NCBI GenBank assembly: GCA_964414205.1
Contig: CAYPVP010000004.1
Span: 1 to 47,083, forward strand
Direction: 5' to 3'
Origin: STD2-102 sp964414205
Lineage (GTDB): Bacteria > Bacillota > Clostridia > Christensenellales > CAG-917
Length of the DNA stretch: 47,083 nt
The notes beneath the pieces were generated by a model, which saw only the letters and a program-made list of their open reading frames with translations, ran no database searches and was not told the origin of the DNA. Numbering within the stretch: the first letter of the stretch is position 1; every line of letters begins with the position of its first letter. Below, in pieces: positions 1-9,400 of this stretch. The position numbers and the translations under genes are program-made.

Positions 1-13
1 AAAATTTGATAAA

Positions 14-41
14 AAAGGACAAGGAAAAACCCTTGTCCTTT
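14..41. terminator. Rho-independent terminator hairpin (probably bidirectional)
   Basis: An 11-bp perfect stem (14-24 with 31-41) encloses a six-base AAAAAC loop. Read on the minus strand the stem is followed by a run of T, so it would end transcription coming leftward from the spoIIR and helical-protein genes. The plus-strand tail is weaker. Confidence 0.7.
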
Positions 42-92
42 ACATTTTGTGCACAATTTTTTTCAATTTTACATTTTTGCACATACATTTTT

Positions 93-250
93 TTCAAACT
101 CAATTCTTGGCTTAAAAATTCAAATTATTGATTTCAAACTCAATTCTTGGCTTAAAATTCAAATCATTGATTTCAAACTCAATTCTTGGCTTAAAATTCA
201 AATTATTGATTTCAAACTCAATTCATGGCTTAAAAATTCAAATTATGTTT
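93..250. repeat. Tandem 39-40 bp repeats, about four copies
   Basis: Units begin at 93, 133, 172 and 211. The first three are nearly identical (40, 39, 39 bp) and share the core TTCAAACTCAATTCTTGGCT; the fourth is degenerate and fades out by about 250. The array lies between the 3' end of the minus-strand gene at 283 and the terminator at 14-41. A plus-strand reading frame crosses it and would encode a 13-residue repeat, but it has no ribosome site and no start in good context, so I treat the array as noncoding. Confidence 0.85.
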
Positions 251-282
251 TCAAAACTCAAATTTTTGTTTTCAATCAAGAT

Positions 283-699
283 TTACAAAAAGCATCTCAA
301 ATCATTGATGTTTTGTTGATACATTTTCATTGTTTTGATTGCAAGTTCAGGAATTTCATTACCATCAATTTCCATTTCATTGATGATTTTTTGAATGGCG
401 TTGATTCCCATGTTTGTTCCTTCAATCAGCATTTCAGCAATGTGTGATGATGATTTGTCCATCATTGCTGTCATTTTGGTGCTCATGCCTGTCATAACTT
501 TTTGAACTTTGTTGATTTTGGCTTCATCAATTTCATCTTGCGAAAGGCTTTGCTCTGCTTCCATTTGAACATTTTTCATTTTCTCTCGTTGCTTCAAGAC
601 TTTTTCAGCCAAATTTTCATCTTCAATATATTCTCTTATGTCGTTGATTGCATGAATGCCCATATCGGTTGATTTTAAAACTTCTTCAATTATTTTCAT
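283..699 (-). CDS. Small conserved all-helical protein of unknown function
   Basis: A predicted 138-residue soluble protein, almost entirely helical, with no signal peptide or membrane segment. It belongs, from memory, to an uncharacterised Firmicute family of about 140 residues recognisable by a central Ser-His-Ile-Ala-Glu-Met-Leu-Ile-Glu-Gly motif (about residues 87-96) followed by Met-Gly-Ile; an N-terminal copy of the Met-Gly-Ile pattern suggests two related helical halves and perhaps a ferritin-like bundle, which is inference. The start is the ATG at 699: GGAGG sits a few bases upstream. A TTG 12 bases earlier is in frame but overlaps that ribosome site. It lies 39 bp downstream of spoIIR on the same strand and may be cotranscribed. 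Function unknown. Confidence 0.8.
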   Translation of the reverse strand: MKIIEEVLKSTDMGIHAINDIREYIEDENLAEKVLKQREKMKNVQMEAEQSLSQDEIDEAKINKVQKVMTGMSTKMTAMMDKSSSHIAEMLIEGTNMGINAIQKIINEMEIDGNEIPELAIKTMKMYQQNINDLRCFL

Positions 700-738
700 A
701 GTTTCCTCCAAAAATAGTGTGTGTCAAATCAAAAAAAT

Positions 739-1290
739 TTATGAAAATATTTTGTCAAGCATTTCTTTCACCCAAGATTTATAGATGATTTTTTCTTCCA
801 TGCCATTTGGGACAAAACACAATGGTGGAAATGCCACACACCACCAATTGTCACCGTTTGCGCTTCCAAGTTCAACAATCAAGGCATCATAGTTGCCTTC
901 TTGAAAAATGTAGTCACCATAGTTTCGCTCTGGAAAATGTTCATTGGTGATTTTTGCTTGTGAAACATAGTCAAAGTCATTTTCTTTGAGTGTTTCATTG
1001 GCAATTTTTTGAATTTGACCAATCGCATTTTCAATTTTGTTGACTGCTTCTTGTTTGGAAGTGCAATCAACAAGCAAATCTTCAAAAAAAACTGTCAATT
1101 TGTCTCTGACTTTCAATTTGACTGCTTGGTCACATTGAGAGTTGCTGTTTGCACGAATATGTATGCGCAAACATTGATTTGCAAGTTCCTTTTGATTTGC
1201 CATCGAATCGCAAGAAGTCAAAAGAGGCACAAGCAAACATACAAACAAGAACAAAATGATTGAAAGAGTTTTGATTTTTCTGTTTTTCAT
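739..1290 (-). CDS. spoIIR: Stage II sporulation protein R (SpoIIR)
   Basis: SpoIIR is the forespore-made signal protein that crosses into the intermembrane space and triggers SpoIIGA to process pro-sigma-E in the mother cell. The 183-residue product has an N-terminal hydrophobic segment (about 8-26), then family hallmarks: Leu-Arg-Ile-His-Ile-Arg-Ala-Asn-Ser, the Val-Lys-Leu-Lys-Val-Arg-Asp stretch, Phe-Pro-Glu-Arg-Asn-Tyr-Gly-Asp-Tyr, and near the C-terminus Asn-Trp-Trp-Cys-Val-Ala-Phe-Pro-Pro-Leu-Cys-Phe-Val. The start is the ATG at 1290; an in-frame extension to 1467 runs into the divergent sleB gene and looks noncoding. The signal ends in Leu-Thr-Ser-Cys (Cys27), which resembles a lipobox, so the protein may be lipid-anchored rather than freely secreted. 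It is divergent from sleB. Confidence 0.92.
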   Translation of the reverse strand: MKNRKIKTLSIILFLFVCLLVPLLTSCDSMANQKELANQCLRIHIRANSNSQCDQAVKLKVRDKLTVFFEDLLVDCTSKQEAVNKIENAIGQIQKIANETLKENDFDYVSQAKITNEHFPERNYGDYIFQEGNYDALIVELGSANGDNWWCVAFPPLCFVPNGMEEKIIYKSWVKEMLDKIFS

Positions 1291-1360
1291 GACTAAATTG
1301 TTTCCATAAATTGGAAAAATATTCAGAGATAAATTTTGGTTCAATGGAAAAAATATAGTT

Positions 1361-2074
1361 ATGAGAAAAAAAACTAAAATATTTGTAGTGGCATTTTTGC
1401 TTGTCGCAACACTTGGGGCAGTTGTTGGAGGCACGCTTTGTGGCTTTTCTGATTTGTCAGTTGTCACAGTTGCAGAGGCTGTCGTTTTGAAAAGTGGAAG
1501 TCGTGGGCAAGATGTCAGAAATGTTCAAACAAAATTGAAAAATTGGGGATATATGACTGGTTCGGTTGATGGAATCTATGGACCCAAAACCGTTGAAGCA
1601 GTCAAATATTTTCAAAGAGTCAACAAACTTTCTGTTGATGGAATTGTTGGCAACGCAACAGCAAAAAAACTTGGAGTCACCCTGTCAGGAACTTCAAGTG
1701 GACAAGGTTCGGGAGGATATACGTCTTCTGACACCTATTTGCTTGCAAAATTGATTTATGCCGAAGCACGAGGAGAGCCATATATTGGACAAGTGGCAGT
1801 TGGGGCTGTTGTTTTGAATAGAGTCAGAGATTCAAAGTTTCCAAACACAATTTCAGGTGTCATCTATCAACCTTGGGCGTTCACATGTGTCAATGATGGA
1901 CAAATCAATTTGTCACCAAATGACACAGCAACAAGGGCTGCAAAAGATGCAATGAACGGCTGGGACCCTTCAAATGGTTGCATCTACTACTTCAACCCTG
2001 CAACAGCAACATCATCTTGGATTTGGTCAAGACCAATCATGTTGAAAATTGGGCAACACAATTTCACTAAATAG
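1361..2074 (+). CDS. sleB: Spore cortex-lytic enzyme SleB
   Basis: A germination lytic transglycosylase that degrades spore cortex peptidoglycan at muramic-delta-lactam sites; it is held inactive in the dormant spore and works with YpeB. The 237-residue protein has a signal or anchor helix (about 8-28), a PG_binding_1 domain (about 44-105, with the Asp-Gly-Ile-Tyr-Gly-Pro-Lys-Thr core), a Gly/Ser-rich linker, and a SleB/CwlJ hydrolase domain (about 125-237). The Glu-Ala-Arg-Gly-Glu motif at 135-139 contains the family's catalytic glutamate, followed by conserved Gly-Gln-Val-Ala-Val-Gly-Ala-Val-Val-Leu-Asn-Arg and Trp-Ile-Trp-Ser-Arg-Pro segments. Length matches the family. It is followed 18 bp later by ypeB, the usual partner operon. 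Confidence 0.95.
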   Translation: MRKKTKIFVVAFLLVATLGAVVGGTLCGFSDLSVVTVAEAVVLKSGSRGQDVRNVQTKLKNWGYMTGSVDGIYGPKTVEAVKYFQRVNKLSVDGIVGNATAKKLGVTLSGTSSGQGSGGYTSSDTYLLAKLIYAEARGEPYIGQVAVGAVVLNRVRDSKFPNTISGVIYQPWAFTCVNDGQINLSPNDTATRAAKDAMNGWDPSNGCIYYFNPATATSSWIWSRPIMLKIGQHNFTK

Positions 2075-2092
2075 GCATACGGAGGATAAATT

Positions 2093-3526
2093 ATGGAAGA
2101 AAAATATATTGAAAAAGTTTATGCCGAAAACAGTGGCATTGAACTTGAAAAAAACAATTCAACAATTCAGTCAAAACCACCAAAAAATGGCAAGAAAAAA
2201 CAAAAAAATCAAAGAATTGGTGCTATTGTTGCAACAACAGTTTTGGCTTGTGCAGTCGTTTCGTTGTCAGTTGGATTGGGCGTTGTTGCATCAAGAGAAA
2301 CTGAATATCGAAACATGTTGACAAACAGAGAAAACGCAACAATGTCGCAGGCATATTACAGTTTGGTTGACGAAACAAATGATATGGCTGTCAAATTCAA
2401 CAAATTGACTGCTTCAAATGACCCAAAAATGCAACTTGATTTGCTTTATGGCTTGTGGAAAGCAAGTGATTTGGCAGAACAAAATTTGGCACAATTTTCT
2501 TCAAACAACTATGAAATTTTGAATTTGTCAAAGTTTATCAATCAACTTGGTGGCTATTGTCACACATTGGCACTTCAAAAGAAAGGCGTTGATGGTTTGA
2601 CAACAGAAGAAGAAAAGAAAATTGAAGAAATGAAACTTATGCTCAGAAAAGTCAATCAAAGTTTGCAAGACATTCAAACAAAAATTGAACAAGGTCAAAT
2701 CAATTTGGAAACAGGAGGCTTGCAAATGGAGTTTGAAAATTTTGCAAATGATTTTTCAAAACCAAGTGTAGAATATCCTGAAATGATTTATGACGGACCA
2801 TTTTCGGACGGCCTTGCTGATGTCGAAGCAAAATTTTTGACAGGCGAAACCTTTGATGAAGCAAAGGCGAAAGCAAAAATTGTGGAACTTGTTGGAAAAG
2901 AAAGCACAATAAACTTTTTGGGCGAATGGAATGTTGATTATGCAACATTGAATTTTGAAGTCATAAATGGCGAGTTTGTCAGCACCTATGCAATTTCAAA
3001 AATTGGTGGCTATATGGTTCAAATGACATCTTCAAGAAAAATTGGAGCACCTGGCTTGTCAGATGAAGATGCAATCACAAGTGCGATTTCCTATGCTCAA
3101 AAATTTGGATATGAAAACATGGAAAGCGTTTGGATTTCTGACATTGATGGAGTGTATTATGTCAATCTTGCAGGAAAAGAAAATTCAATCACCCTGTATC
3201 CTGATTTGGTCAAAGTGAAAGTTGCAAGTGATGATGGAGAAATCATTGGGTTTGATGCAAAACATTATATTTTGAATCATCACAAAAGAAATTTGGAATC
3301 GCCAAAATTGTCAGTTTCAGAAGCACGAAAAAAATTGAAAACAAATTTTGAAGTTGAAACAGAAAGACTGTGCTTGATTCCTCTTGATGGAAATGTTGAA
3401 AAACTTGCTTATGAATTTACTGTCAAAGGTGATGGACTCTATTTCATCTATGTTGATGCAATGACAGGTGAAGAACTGAAAATTATGTTTGTCATTGACA
3501 GCGAAAACGGAAATGTGCTGATTTAG
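2093..3526 (+). CDS. ypeB: Germination protein YpeB
   Basis: YpeB is required for SleB to be retained and kept stable in the spore, and is degraded on germination. The product is 477 residues: a hydrophilic, Lys/Asn-rich N-terminus (1-42), one transmembrane helix (about 43-63), a long helical region (about 70-225) and a C-terminal PepSY-like tandem (about 230-477), where the patterns Asp-Glu-Asp-Ala-Ile-Thr and Val-Ser-Glu-Ala-Arg-Lys-Lys-Leu mark repeats. The start at 2093 follows GGAGGA with normal spacing. The N-terminal cytosolic stretch before the helix is longer than I expect for B. subtilis YpeB. It is almost certainly cotranscribed with sleB. Confidence 0.93.
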   Translation: MEEKYIEKVYAENSGIELEKNNSTIQSKPPKNGKKKQKNQRIGAIVATTVLACAVVSLSVGLGVVASRETEYRNMLTNRENATMSQAYYSLVDETNDMAVKFNKLTASNDPKMQLDLLYGLWKASDLAEQNLAQFSSNNYEILNLSKFINQLGGYCHTLALQKKGVDGLTTEEEKKIEEMKLMLRKVNQSLQDIQTKIEQGQINLETGGLQMEFENFANDFSKPSVEYPEMIYDGPFSDGLADVEAKFLTGETFDEAKAKAKIVELVGKESTINFLGEWNVDYATLNFEVINGEFVSTYAISKIGGYMVQMTSSRKIGAPGLSDEDAITSAISYAQKFGYENMESVWISDIDGVYYVNLAGKENSITLYPDLVKVKVASDDGEIIGFDAKHYILNHHKRNLESPKLSVSEARKKLKTNFEVETERLCLIPLDGNVEKLAYEFTVKGDGLYFIYVDAMTGEELKIMFVIDSENGNVLI

Positions 3527-3735
3527 AACAAATACAATGCAATTAGAAACTTTGCAAAAGGAGTTCTAAAAAAATCAACTTTGCAAAAGAAAGTCTAAAA
3601 CTGTTTTGATTGAGAAAACTTTGTTTGTGGACAATCGCTATTGCTTTTGCTGAAAAACAACAAAATTTGAAACAATTTGAAAAATATCATTCAAAATGTA
3701 TGGCTGAAAAGTATGCTTGAAAACCAATAATTAGA

Positions 3736-3782
3736 AAAACACGATTATTCATTAACATAGAAATGAAAAAATCGTGTTTTCT
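3736..3782 (+). terminator. Terminator-like hairpin after ypeB
   Basis: A 10-bp stem (AAAACACGAT at 3736-3745 with its complement at 3771-3780) is extended inward by a second inverted pair TTCATT/AATGAA. The right arm ends in TTTT. It would close the sleB-ypeB transcript, though it lies about 210 bp past the stop codon. Confidence 0.55.
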
Positions 3783-3803
3783 ATTGCTAAAAGATTGAAA
3801 TTA

Positions 3804-3819
3804 CTATATACTTATATAG
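3804..3819. promoter_or_regulatory. Perfect inverted repeat upstream of the 3862 lipoprotein gene
   Basis: CTATATA, two bases, TATATAG. It is 42 bp before the start codon, where a promoter or operator is expected. No convincing -35/-10 pair overlaps it, so a regulator-binding role is a guess. Confidence 0.35.
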
Positions 3820-3861
3820 ATTTTTGAATATTTTTCTTAATGAAAGGAGAATTCTCTATAT

Positions 3862-5343
3862 ATGAAAAAGAAAATTTTTGTTGCATTTGCATTGGTTTTG
3901 CTTGTGACAATAATGGCAGTAACTTTTACGGCTTGCGACCCTGCATTCAAATGGGGGCCAATTTCTGGTGGCGATGCTTCGGCAGTTGTTGAAAGCAATG
4001 GTGGTTCTGTTGTCAAACAAGGAAACCATGTTTATTTTATAAATGGCTATTCAAACACAACCGTTTCAGACAACAGTTTTGGAGTGGCTTTCAAACAAGG
4101 AATTATGCGTGCAACATTGAAAGATGATGGCTCAATAGATGCAAATTCATGCGCTTTGGTTGTGCCAAAATTCATCTATTCGGCAGACACAAAAAGTGGA
4201 ATAGCAATTTTCAATGGTTGGATATATTATGCAACTCCAAACCTTGACAAAGACAACTCAGGCACACCATCAACCGTAAACCTCGATTTTATGAGAACCA
4301 AAATTGATGGAACAGTGACACAAAAAATCATCACTCTTGGTGCAAGAACCTATCCATATTTGTTCACACCAACAGCAATTCTCTATTTCAACAGCAACAC
4401 AATCTATCGTGTTGACTTCACTGGAATGTCAACCACAAAAGAAATCAAAGATGGTGCTGGTGCTGTTCGCTCTGAACTTGCAAAAGGCGTAACTTCCTAT
4501 TTTTGGAACTATGATGAAAATTTTGAAAATGGAGTTTCAACAATCAATGATTATGTGATTTACACTTCACCAATTTCCACCGAGGAAAACAGTGAACGCT
4601 ATGCAAATGAAGTTTACAAAATCAAAACTGATGGAAGCGACAAATCAAAAATTTGTGGAATTGGAACTTATGGCGATTCTCCACTTGATGACAGAAAAAT
4701 TGCACTTTTGACAGGTGTTGTTGAAAGCGACAACGATATGACACTTTTCTATATAAAAAACAAAAAAGTTGGAAATGCAGAAGAAAAAGAAGGTACATTC
4801 GCAATCAAATTGTCATTGGCAAAAATTGAATGGTCAAAAACAGTTGAAAAGAAAATTTCAGAAAATGCTCAAACTGCCATTTTCCCAATCAGTTATGAAA
4901 AAGGTGTCATTGCCACAGAAGACAGCAAAATGTATTATATGAACGGAAGCCTTGATGACAAAGCAAAAGTCTTTGATACAACTGTCACAATTCATTCTGT
5001 CAAAAAAATTGACAATGCTTGGTATGTCTACTATCTTCCAGCCAGTGATGCAACAGGTTTGATGAGAATTAACCTTTCTGAAAACGAAGGAATCAACCCT
5101 AATGCAGGTGCAGTTTTCACTGTCGGAAAAGTGAAAACTGATTGGATTGCACTTGATACATTGAAAATCAATGGAAAAACTCATGTTTTCTATTTCAACA
5201 CTGATGACTATGGCTATATAAATGGTGTCAACATTGACGAGTTTGATGGGGTCAATGCAATTGACAAAGCCTATTTGCTTGGAAAAATGACTGATGCCGA
5301 TGCAAAAGCAAAAGAACAAGCCGAAGCAGAAAAAAATAAATAA
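3862..5343 (+). CDS. Beta-propeller-like lipoprotein (DUF5050-like)
   Basis: A predicted surface lipoprotein of 493 residues. A lipoprotein signal peptide ends in Phe-Thr-Ala-Cys (Cys25). The mature part has recurring short blocks of the type Gly-x-x-Val-Tyr-Phe-Ile-Asn, Trp-Ile-Tyr-Tyr-Ala, Tyr-Arg-Val-Asp and Met-Tyr-Tyr-Met-Asn, followed by Lys-x-Asp-Gly turns. This is the look of the DUF5050/low-density-receptor-like propellers common in Clostridia, which is family inference, not a match I could compute. The C-terminus is a short charged helix rich in Ala, Glu and Lys. The start follows AAAGGAGAATT. It is monocistronic, closed by a strong terminator directly after the stop codon. Ligand unknown. 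Confidence 0.75.
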   Translation: MKKKIFVAFALVLLVTIMAVTFTACDPAFKWGPISGGDASAVVESNGGSVVKQGNHVYFINGYSNTTVSDNSFGVAFKQGIMRATLKDDGSIDANSCALVVPKFIYSADTKSGIAIFNGWIYYATPNLDKDNSGTPSTVNLDFMRTKIDGTVTQKIITLGARTYPYLFTPTAILYFNSNTIYRVDFTGMSTTKEIKDGAGAVRSELAKGVTSYFWNYDENFENGVSTINDYVIYTSPISTEENSERYANEVYKIKTDGSDKSKICGIGTYGDSPLDDRKIALLTGVVESDNDMTLFYIKNKKVGNAEEKEGTFAIKLSLAKIEWSKTVEKKISENAQTAIFPISYEKGVIATEDSKMYYMNGSLDDKAKVFDTTVTIHSVKKIDNAWYVYYLPASDATGLMRINLSENEGINPNAGAVFTVGKVKTDWIALDTLKINGKTHVFYFNTDDYGYINGVNIDEFDGVNAIDKAYLLGKMTDADAKAKEQAEAEKNK

Positions 5344-5348
5344 CAATC

Positions 5349-5379
5349 ATCGCTTGGCAAATGCCGAGCGATTTTTTTT
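5349..5379 (+). terminator. Strong Rho-independent terminator
   Basis: A 10-bp stem (5349-5358 with 5363-5372, one G-U pair) with an AAAT loop is followed by seven T. It begins six bases after the lipoprotein stop codon and ends just before the fabG-like ribosome site. Confidence 0.9.
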
Positions 5380-5388
5380 GGAGTGAAT

Positions 5389-6108
5389 ATGAAGACAATG
5401 TTGATTACTGGGGCATCACGAGGCATTGGTGCTGAAATTGCCCGAATGGCAATCGAAAACTACAATTTGATTTTGGTCTACAACAACAGTGAAGAAAATG
5501 CTTTTGCTCTCAAAAATGAGTTGCAACAAAAAGGAAATGTCTTGCTTCTCAAAGCCGATTTAAGAAAGTCGAAAGAAGTCAATGTTATGGTGGAAAAAGG
5601 ACTTTCATTTTTCAAAAAAATTGATGTGCTTGTAAATTGTGCTGGAATTTCAGAACAAAAATTGTTCACCGATTTGACTGATGAAGATTGGCATCAAATG
5701 TTTGCTTCAAATTTGGACAGTGCTTTTTTTGTGACGCGTGCTGTTTTGCCACAAATGATTTCAAGACAAAGTGGCGCAGTTGTCAACATCACTTCAATGT
5801 GGGGTGAAACAGGTGCAAGCATGGAAACTCACTATTCAGCATCAAAAGCAGGTTTGATTGGACTTACAAAGGCACTTGCAAAAGAAGTTGCATTGTCAAA
5901 TGTGACAGTCAACGCTGTGTCGTGTGGTGCAATCATGACGGACATGATGAAAAAACTTGGAGAAGAAACAATCGAACTTGTCAGACAAGAAACTCCACTT
6001 CAAAAAATTGGAACGCCATCAGATGTTGCAAAGGCTGTCTTGTTTTTGGCTGAAAATGAATTTGTCACAGGACAAATTTTGGGAGTGAATGGTGGCTTTT
6101 TGATTTGA
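5389..6108 (+). CDS. fabG: Short-chain dehydrogenase/reductase, FabG-like
   Basis: A 239-residue NAD(P)-dependent SDR, most like 3-oxoacyl-[ACP] reductase of fatty-acid synthesis. Visible motifs are the cofactor-binding Thr-Gly-Ala-Ser-Arg-Gly-Ile-Gly (7-14), Asn-Cys-Ala-Gly, the active-site serine (Ser136 in Ile-Thr-Ser-Met) and Tyr149-x3-Lys153 in Tyr-Ser-Ala-Ser-Lys; the C-terminus ends in Gly-Val-Asn-Gly-Gly. The ATG at 5389 is chosen because GGAG lies five bases upstream; a GTG at 5383 overlaps that site. No other fatty-acid gene is adjacent, so it could instead act on another 3-oxo substrate. It follows directly after the terminator of the upstream gene; a promoter within so short a gap is not visible, so some readthrough may supply it. 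Confidence 0.85.
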   Translation: MKTMLITGASRGIGAEIARMAIENYNLILVYNNSEENAFALKNELQQKGNVLLLKADLRKSKEVNVMVEKGLSFFKKIDVLVNCAGISEQKLFTDLTDEDWHQMFASNLDSAFFVTRAVLPQMISRQSGAVVNITSMWGETGASMETHYSASKAGLIGLTKALAKEVALSNVTVNAVSCGAIMTDMMKKLGEETIELVRQETPLQKIGTPSDVAKAVLFLAENEFVTGQILGVNGGFLI

Positions 6109-6450
6109 CAAAAAATGTCAAAACATTCGCAAAACGGCAAAATGCACAAAAATGCAAACAAAACAAAACTTCAATTTTTGACAAAACATCAACTAGACAA
6201 AAATGCAATATGAATGTCATATATCGTGCAAAAACAACAAAAATCGTTGATTTCCACTTTGAGGTTGCAAAAAAAAGACAAACTTTTTACAGGGTGTTTT
6301 GCACTTGAAAAAAGAACTTGTTTCAAAAAAAATTCAATGTGTTCAATGTATGAAAATTTTGGAAATGAATTGATTTTTCCAATTCTTTATTGACAGAGCG
6401 CTTTGCAAAAGTTATAATTTTTTTAATCGTGTATTATACAGGAGGAAAAG
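6109..6450 (+). other. Intergenic region before the 1053-residue lipoprotein gene
   Basis: A-rich sequence with no recognisable gene. A 67-codon frame (6105-6308) starting at TTG inside the fabG stop region has no ribosome site and no family resemblance. The only clear element is the promoter at 6390-6418. Confidence 0.6.
6390..6418 (+). promoter_or_regulatory. Exact-consensus sigma-A promoter
   Basis: TTGACA at 6390-6395 and TATAAT at 6413-6418 with a 17-bp spacer. It predicts a start near 6425 and a short leader ending in the AGGAGG ribosome site at about 6440. Both hexamers match the consensus perfectly, pointing to strong constitutive expression of the lipoprotein. Confidence 0.88.
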
Positions 6451-9400
6451 ATGAAAAAATTCGATTATAAAAAAGTCATGGTTGCTTTGATGACACTCAT
6501 CATGGTTTTTGCCTTGGTTGGATGTGGAAACAAAGGCGGCGGTGGCGGAGGTGAAACACCTGGTGGAGGTGGAACAACTCCCCCAGTCAGCACTTCAATC
6601 ACTGCGGACACCTATTTCACAGGGCTTTGGAATTCATTCAAAACTTTGGGAAAAACGGCAATTGCTGATGGTTCAAATTGGAAAGCCGAATTTGGTTTTG
6701 CAATCAACGGAACAGCAACAAAACTTGACAAAACAGTCATAAATGTGAAAAACCATTTGGACATTGCAGTTGTCTATGACCGAAACAATGGACAAGACAC
6801 AGCAGTGAAATTGGCTCTTTCTGATATTAGTGGAAGCACTCCTGTCAATGTTTTGACAACCTACTATTTTTTGAATGACCCTACAAAAATTTATTTTGAC
6901 TACTACGGACAAAAAATCATTTTCCCATTTGTCGCAGATTCTCAATTGAATGGCAATGCAAACTCGACATTCTATGTTGCGTTGAATTCTTTCTTGACCA
7001 AAAAAATGGAAAAAGGTCCTTTTGCTGGAAAATCATTTGACGATGTTTTGAATGAAACTTTGGTCAAAAAAATGGGAACAGATAGTTTTGGAATTGATGG
7101 AATTGTAGGTGGTTTGGTTCAAACAACTGGTTTTGATTTGGTTGGATTGTTGAACAAAGTTGCAGGCATTTTGAACATGCCAACTGTTTCTTCACCTGAA
7201 TTGTTGCCATTTTTGAAACAACTTGGTGGTGCAGTTTTGACAGAAATCAATGCCAAACCAAACAACAAAGTTGCTGATGGCTTGACCTATTCTGCAAACC
7301 TAAACAGTTTCATTGTTGGAATCCTCAACAGTTTTGTTGGTGGTTTCCTTCAAAACTCAACAGTTTCATTGTCATTTGACACCGACAAAAATTTGTCTTT
7401 CATTGACAATTTTGCAATCAACATTGAAAAAGAAAATTTGAACAGCCACAACATCAAATTGAACATGGTTGTTGACAAATTTGCAATCACAGAGGCCACA
7501 GAAAGTGACAAAACTCTTGCTATTGGTGACAAAACTCAATTCTCTGCTGATGCAGGAATTGAACTCAACACTGAAATTTCTTTGGCACAAGGACTTTTGA
7601 AATTCAACATTGCTGAATCAACAAAAACCAAATTCCAAGCAGTTGCATCTGCATTCATTGACGCCAATTTTGCAAAACTTGGCATTGATACAGACGGAAA
7701 AACAATTGAAAGCGTTCCTGAACTCTATGACATGCCATCTTCTCTTGAAGGCAAACTTCGTATTGAAGCAAATGGAAAAATCGATTTGTTGAAAACTGAC
7801 AGCAAAACAAAAGCATTCATCAACATCTACTACACACCAATTGCTGGCACAGAAGTCAAGGTTGGAGAAGCAAGTTTTGTGATGAATGAACAAGTGATTG
7901 GCACAGAAAATTGGCAAAAACACCAAACTGGTACTCTCAAAATTTGGTTCAATGTTGATGGATTTGCGAAAAACGTCGGTTTGACAAATGAAGAAAACAT
8001 TGCAAAAATTGCAAGAGATTACATCATGGCTCAAATCATCATGAAACAAGCAACAAACACAATCAAATTTGATGCAAATGGTGTTGTTGTTGATGGTGCA
8101 GGAAACTATGTTCCAGTTGAAGTCAGAAATGACCTTTACAAATCAAACATTGCAATCATTCGCAACTTGATGAACGGAATTGCAACCGATGCAAACACTT
8201 TCATTGTTGAAGGACTTGAAATTCAAACCTACATTTGGGACATTTTGAATGTTCCTGACCAAACATTCATTGTTGGTGTTGATGATGCATCTGAAAAAGT
8301 TTTCACTGCAAATTCAAGTTGGGACACAACTGATGAAAACGGTTATGTCTTTGAAAAAATTGCAAGTTCTCAATTCCAAGCAAAAGTTGACCTTATGCAA
8401 ACAGTCGCAACAATTTTGCGTGCAGTGACTTTCAATGGTGATTTGACAGTTGGAAGTTCAACTTTGTCAGTCAAAGATTTGTTCTACAACAACGGCTCTA
8501 CTGCTTTCGGAATTTTCTCAAAGAAACTTGGAAATTTCCTTGGAAATGTTCCAATCGAAACATTCACTGACATCAATGACTACTATGCATGGTTGTTCAT
8601 GGGCAATCAAGAAGTTGTCAACAAAATGACCGATGGTGGTGTTATTGGCGCAATCAAAGTTGTTGATTATCTTGAAACTCATCCAAAAGCCAACAAATTC
8701 TATGTCAACAAAAAAGGCATTTTGACTCGCTCAAATGGAAAAGAAACAATTGCTGATTCAAAATATTTAATCAATGTGACTGTCAATGGAATGGAATTGA
8801 AACAAGTTCGTTACTATGCACTTGAAAAATCGACATCTGTTCAAACAATTGAAGCAAACTGCAATTCAATTTCTAGCCTTGGAGTTCCAACAGGAAAATG
8901 GTTCTATCAAAATTCTTCAACAATTTCAAAGAGTGAAATGCAAAAGATGTGGCAAATTGCAAACTATGAAGTTGGAGACAAAGCGGACACTGTTGAAACT
9001 GAAATTTTGAAAGCAGACGAATTGACAAAATTGAAAATTTCCGACATAAAAGCATTGCAAACTGGACTTATGCCACTTTATATGAAAGAAATTACAGCAG
9101 GAAGTGGTTTGTTTGAAAATGTTGCATTGAAAGACTATTTCACAACTTGCCTTGATTTGCGTGCAAAATTGACAATCAAAAAGCATGACGATTCAACAAT
9201 CAACATGTATCTCTCAATTTACAACAACAAATCAGAAGAAATTGCAAAAATTGACATGTTGAACGGAAAGAATGGAATCAAAATTGTCACAAACTATTCT
9301 TCACTTGCAAAACTTGAACAAACACATCTTGATTTCACAAATGCAAATGCAAATGTTGCAATCGACAACAGTGCCTATGGCGAAAGCATAAGAAAAGATT

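Larger units (their letters stand above)
3527..3861 (+). other. Intergenic region between ypeB and the 3862 lipoprotein gene
   Basis: No gene seen. It holds two near-copies of AACTTTGCAAAAG followed by TCTAAAA (about 3548 and 3578), the terminator-like hairpin at 3736-3780 and the palindrome at 3804-3819. Confidence 0.6.

Noticed and set aside
49..447. Plus-strand reading frame with a 13-residue repeat
   Set aside because: It is created by the 39-bp DNA repeats, has no ribosome site, and overlaps a well-supported minus-strand gene.
6105..6308. 67-codon frame after the fabG-like gene
   Set aside because: Starts at TTG inside the stop region of fabG, no ribosome site, Lys/Gln/Asn-rich composition of intergenic A-rich DNA.
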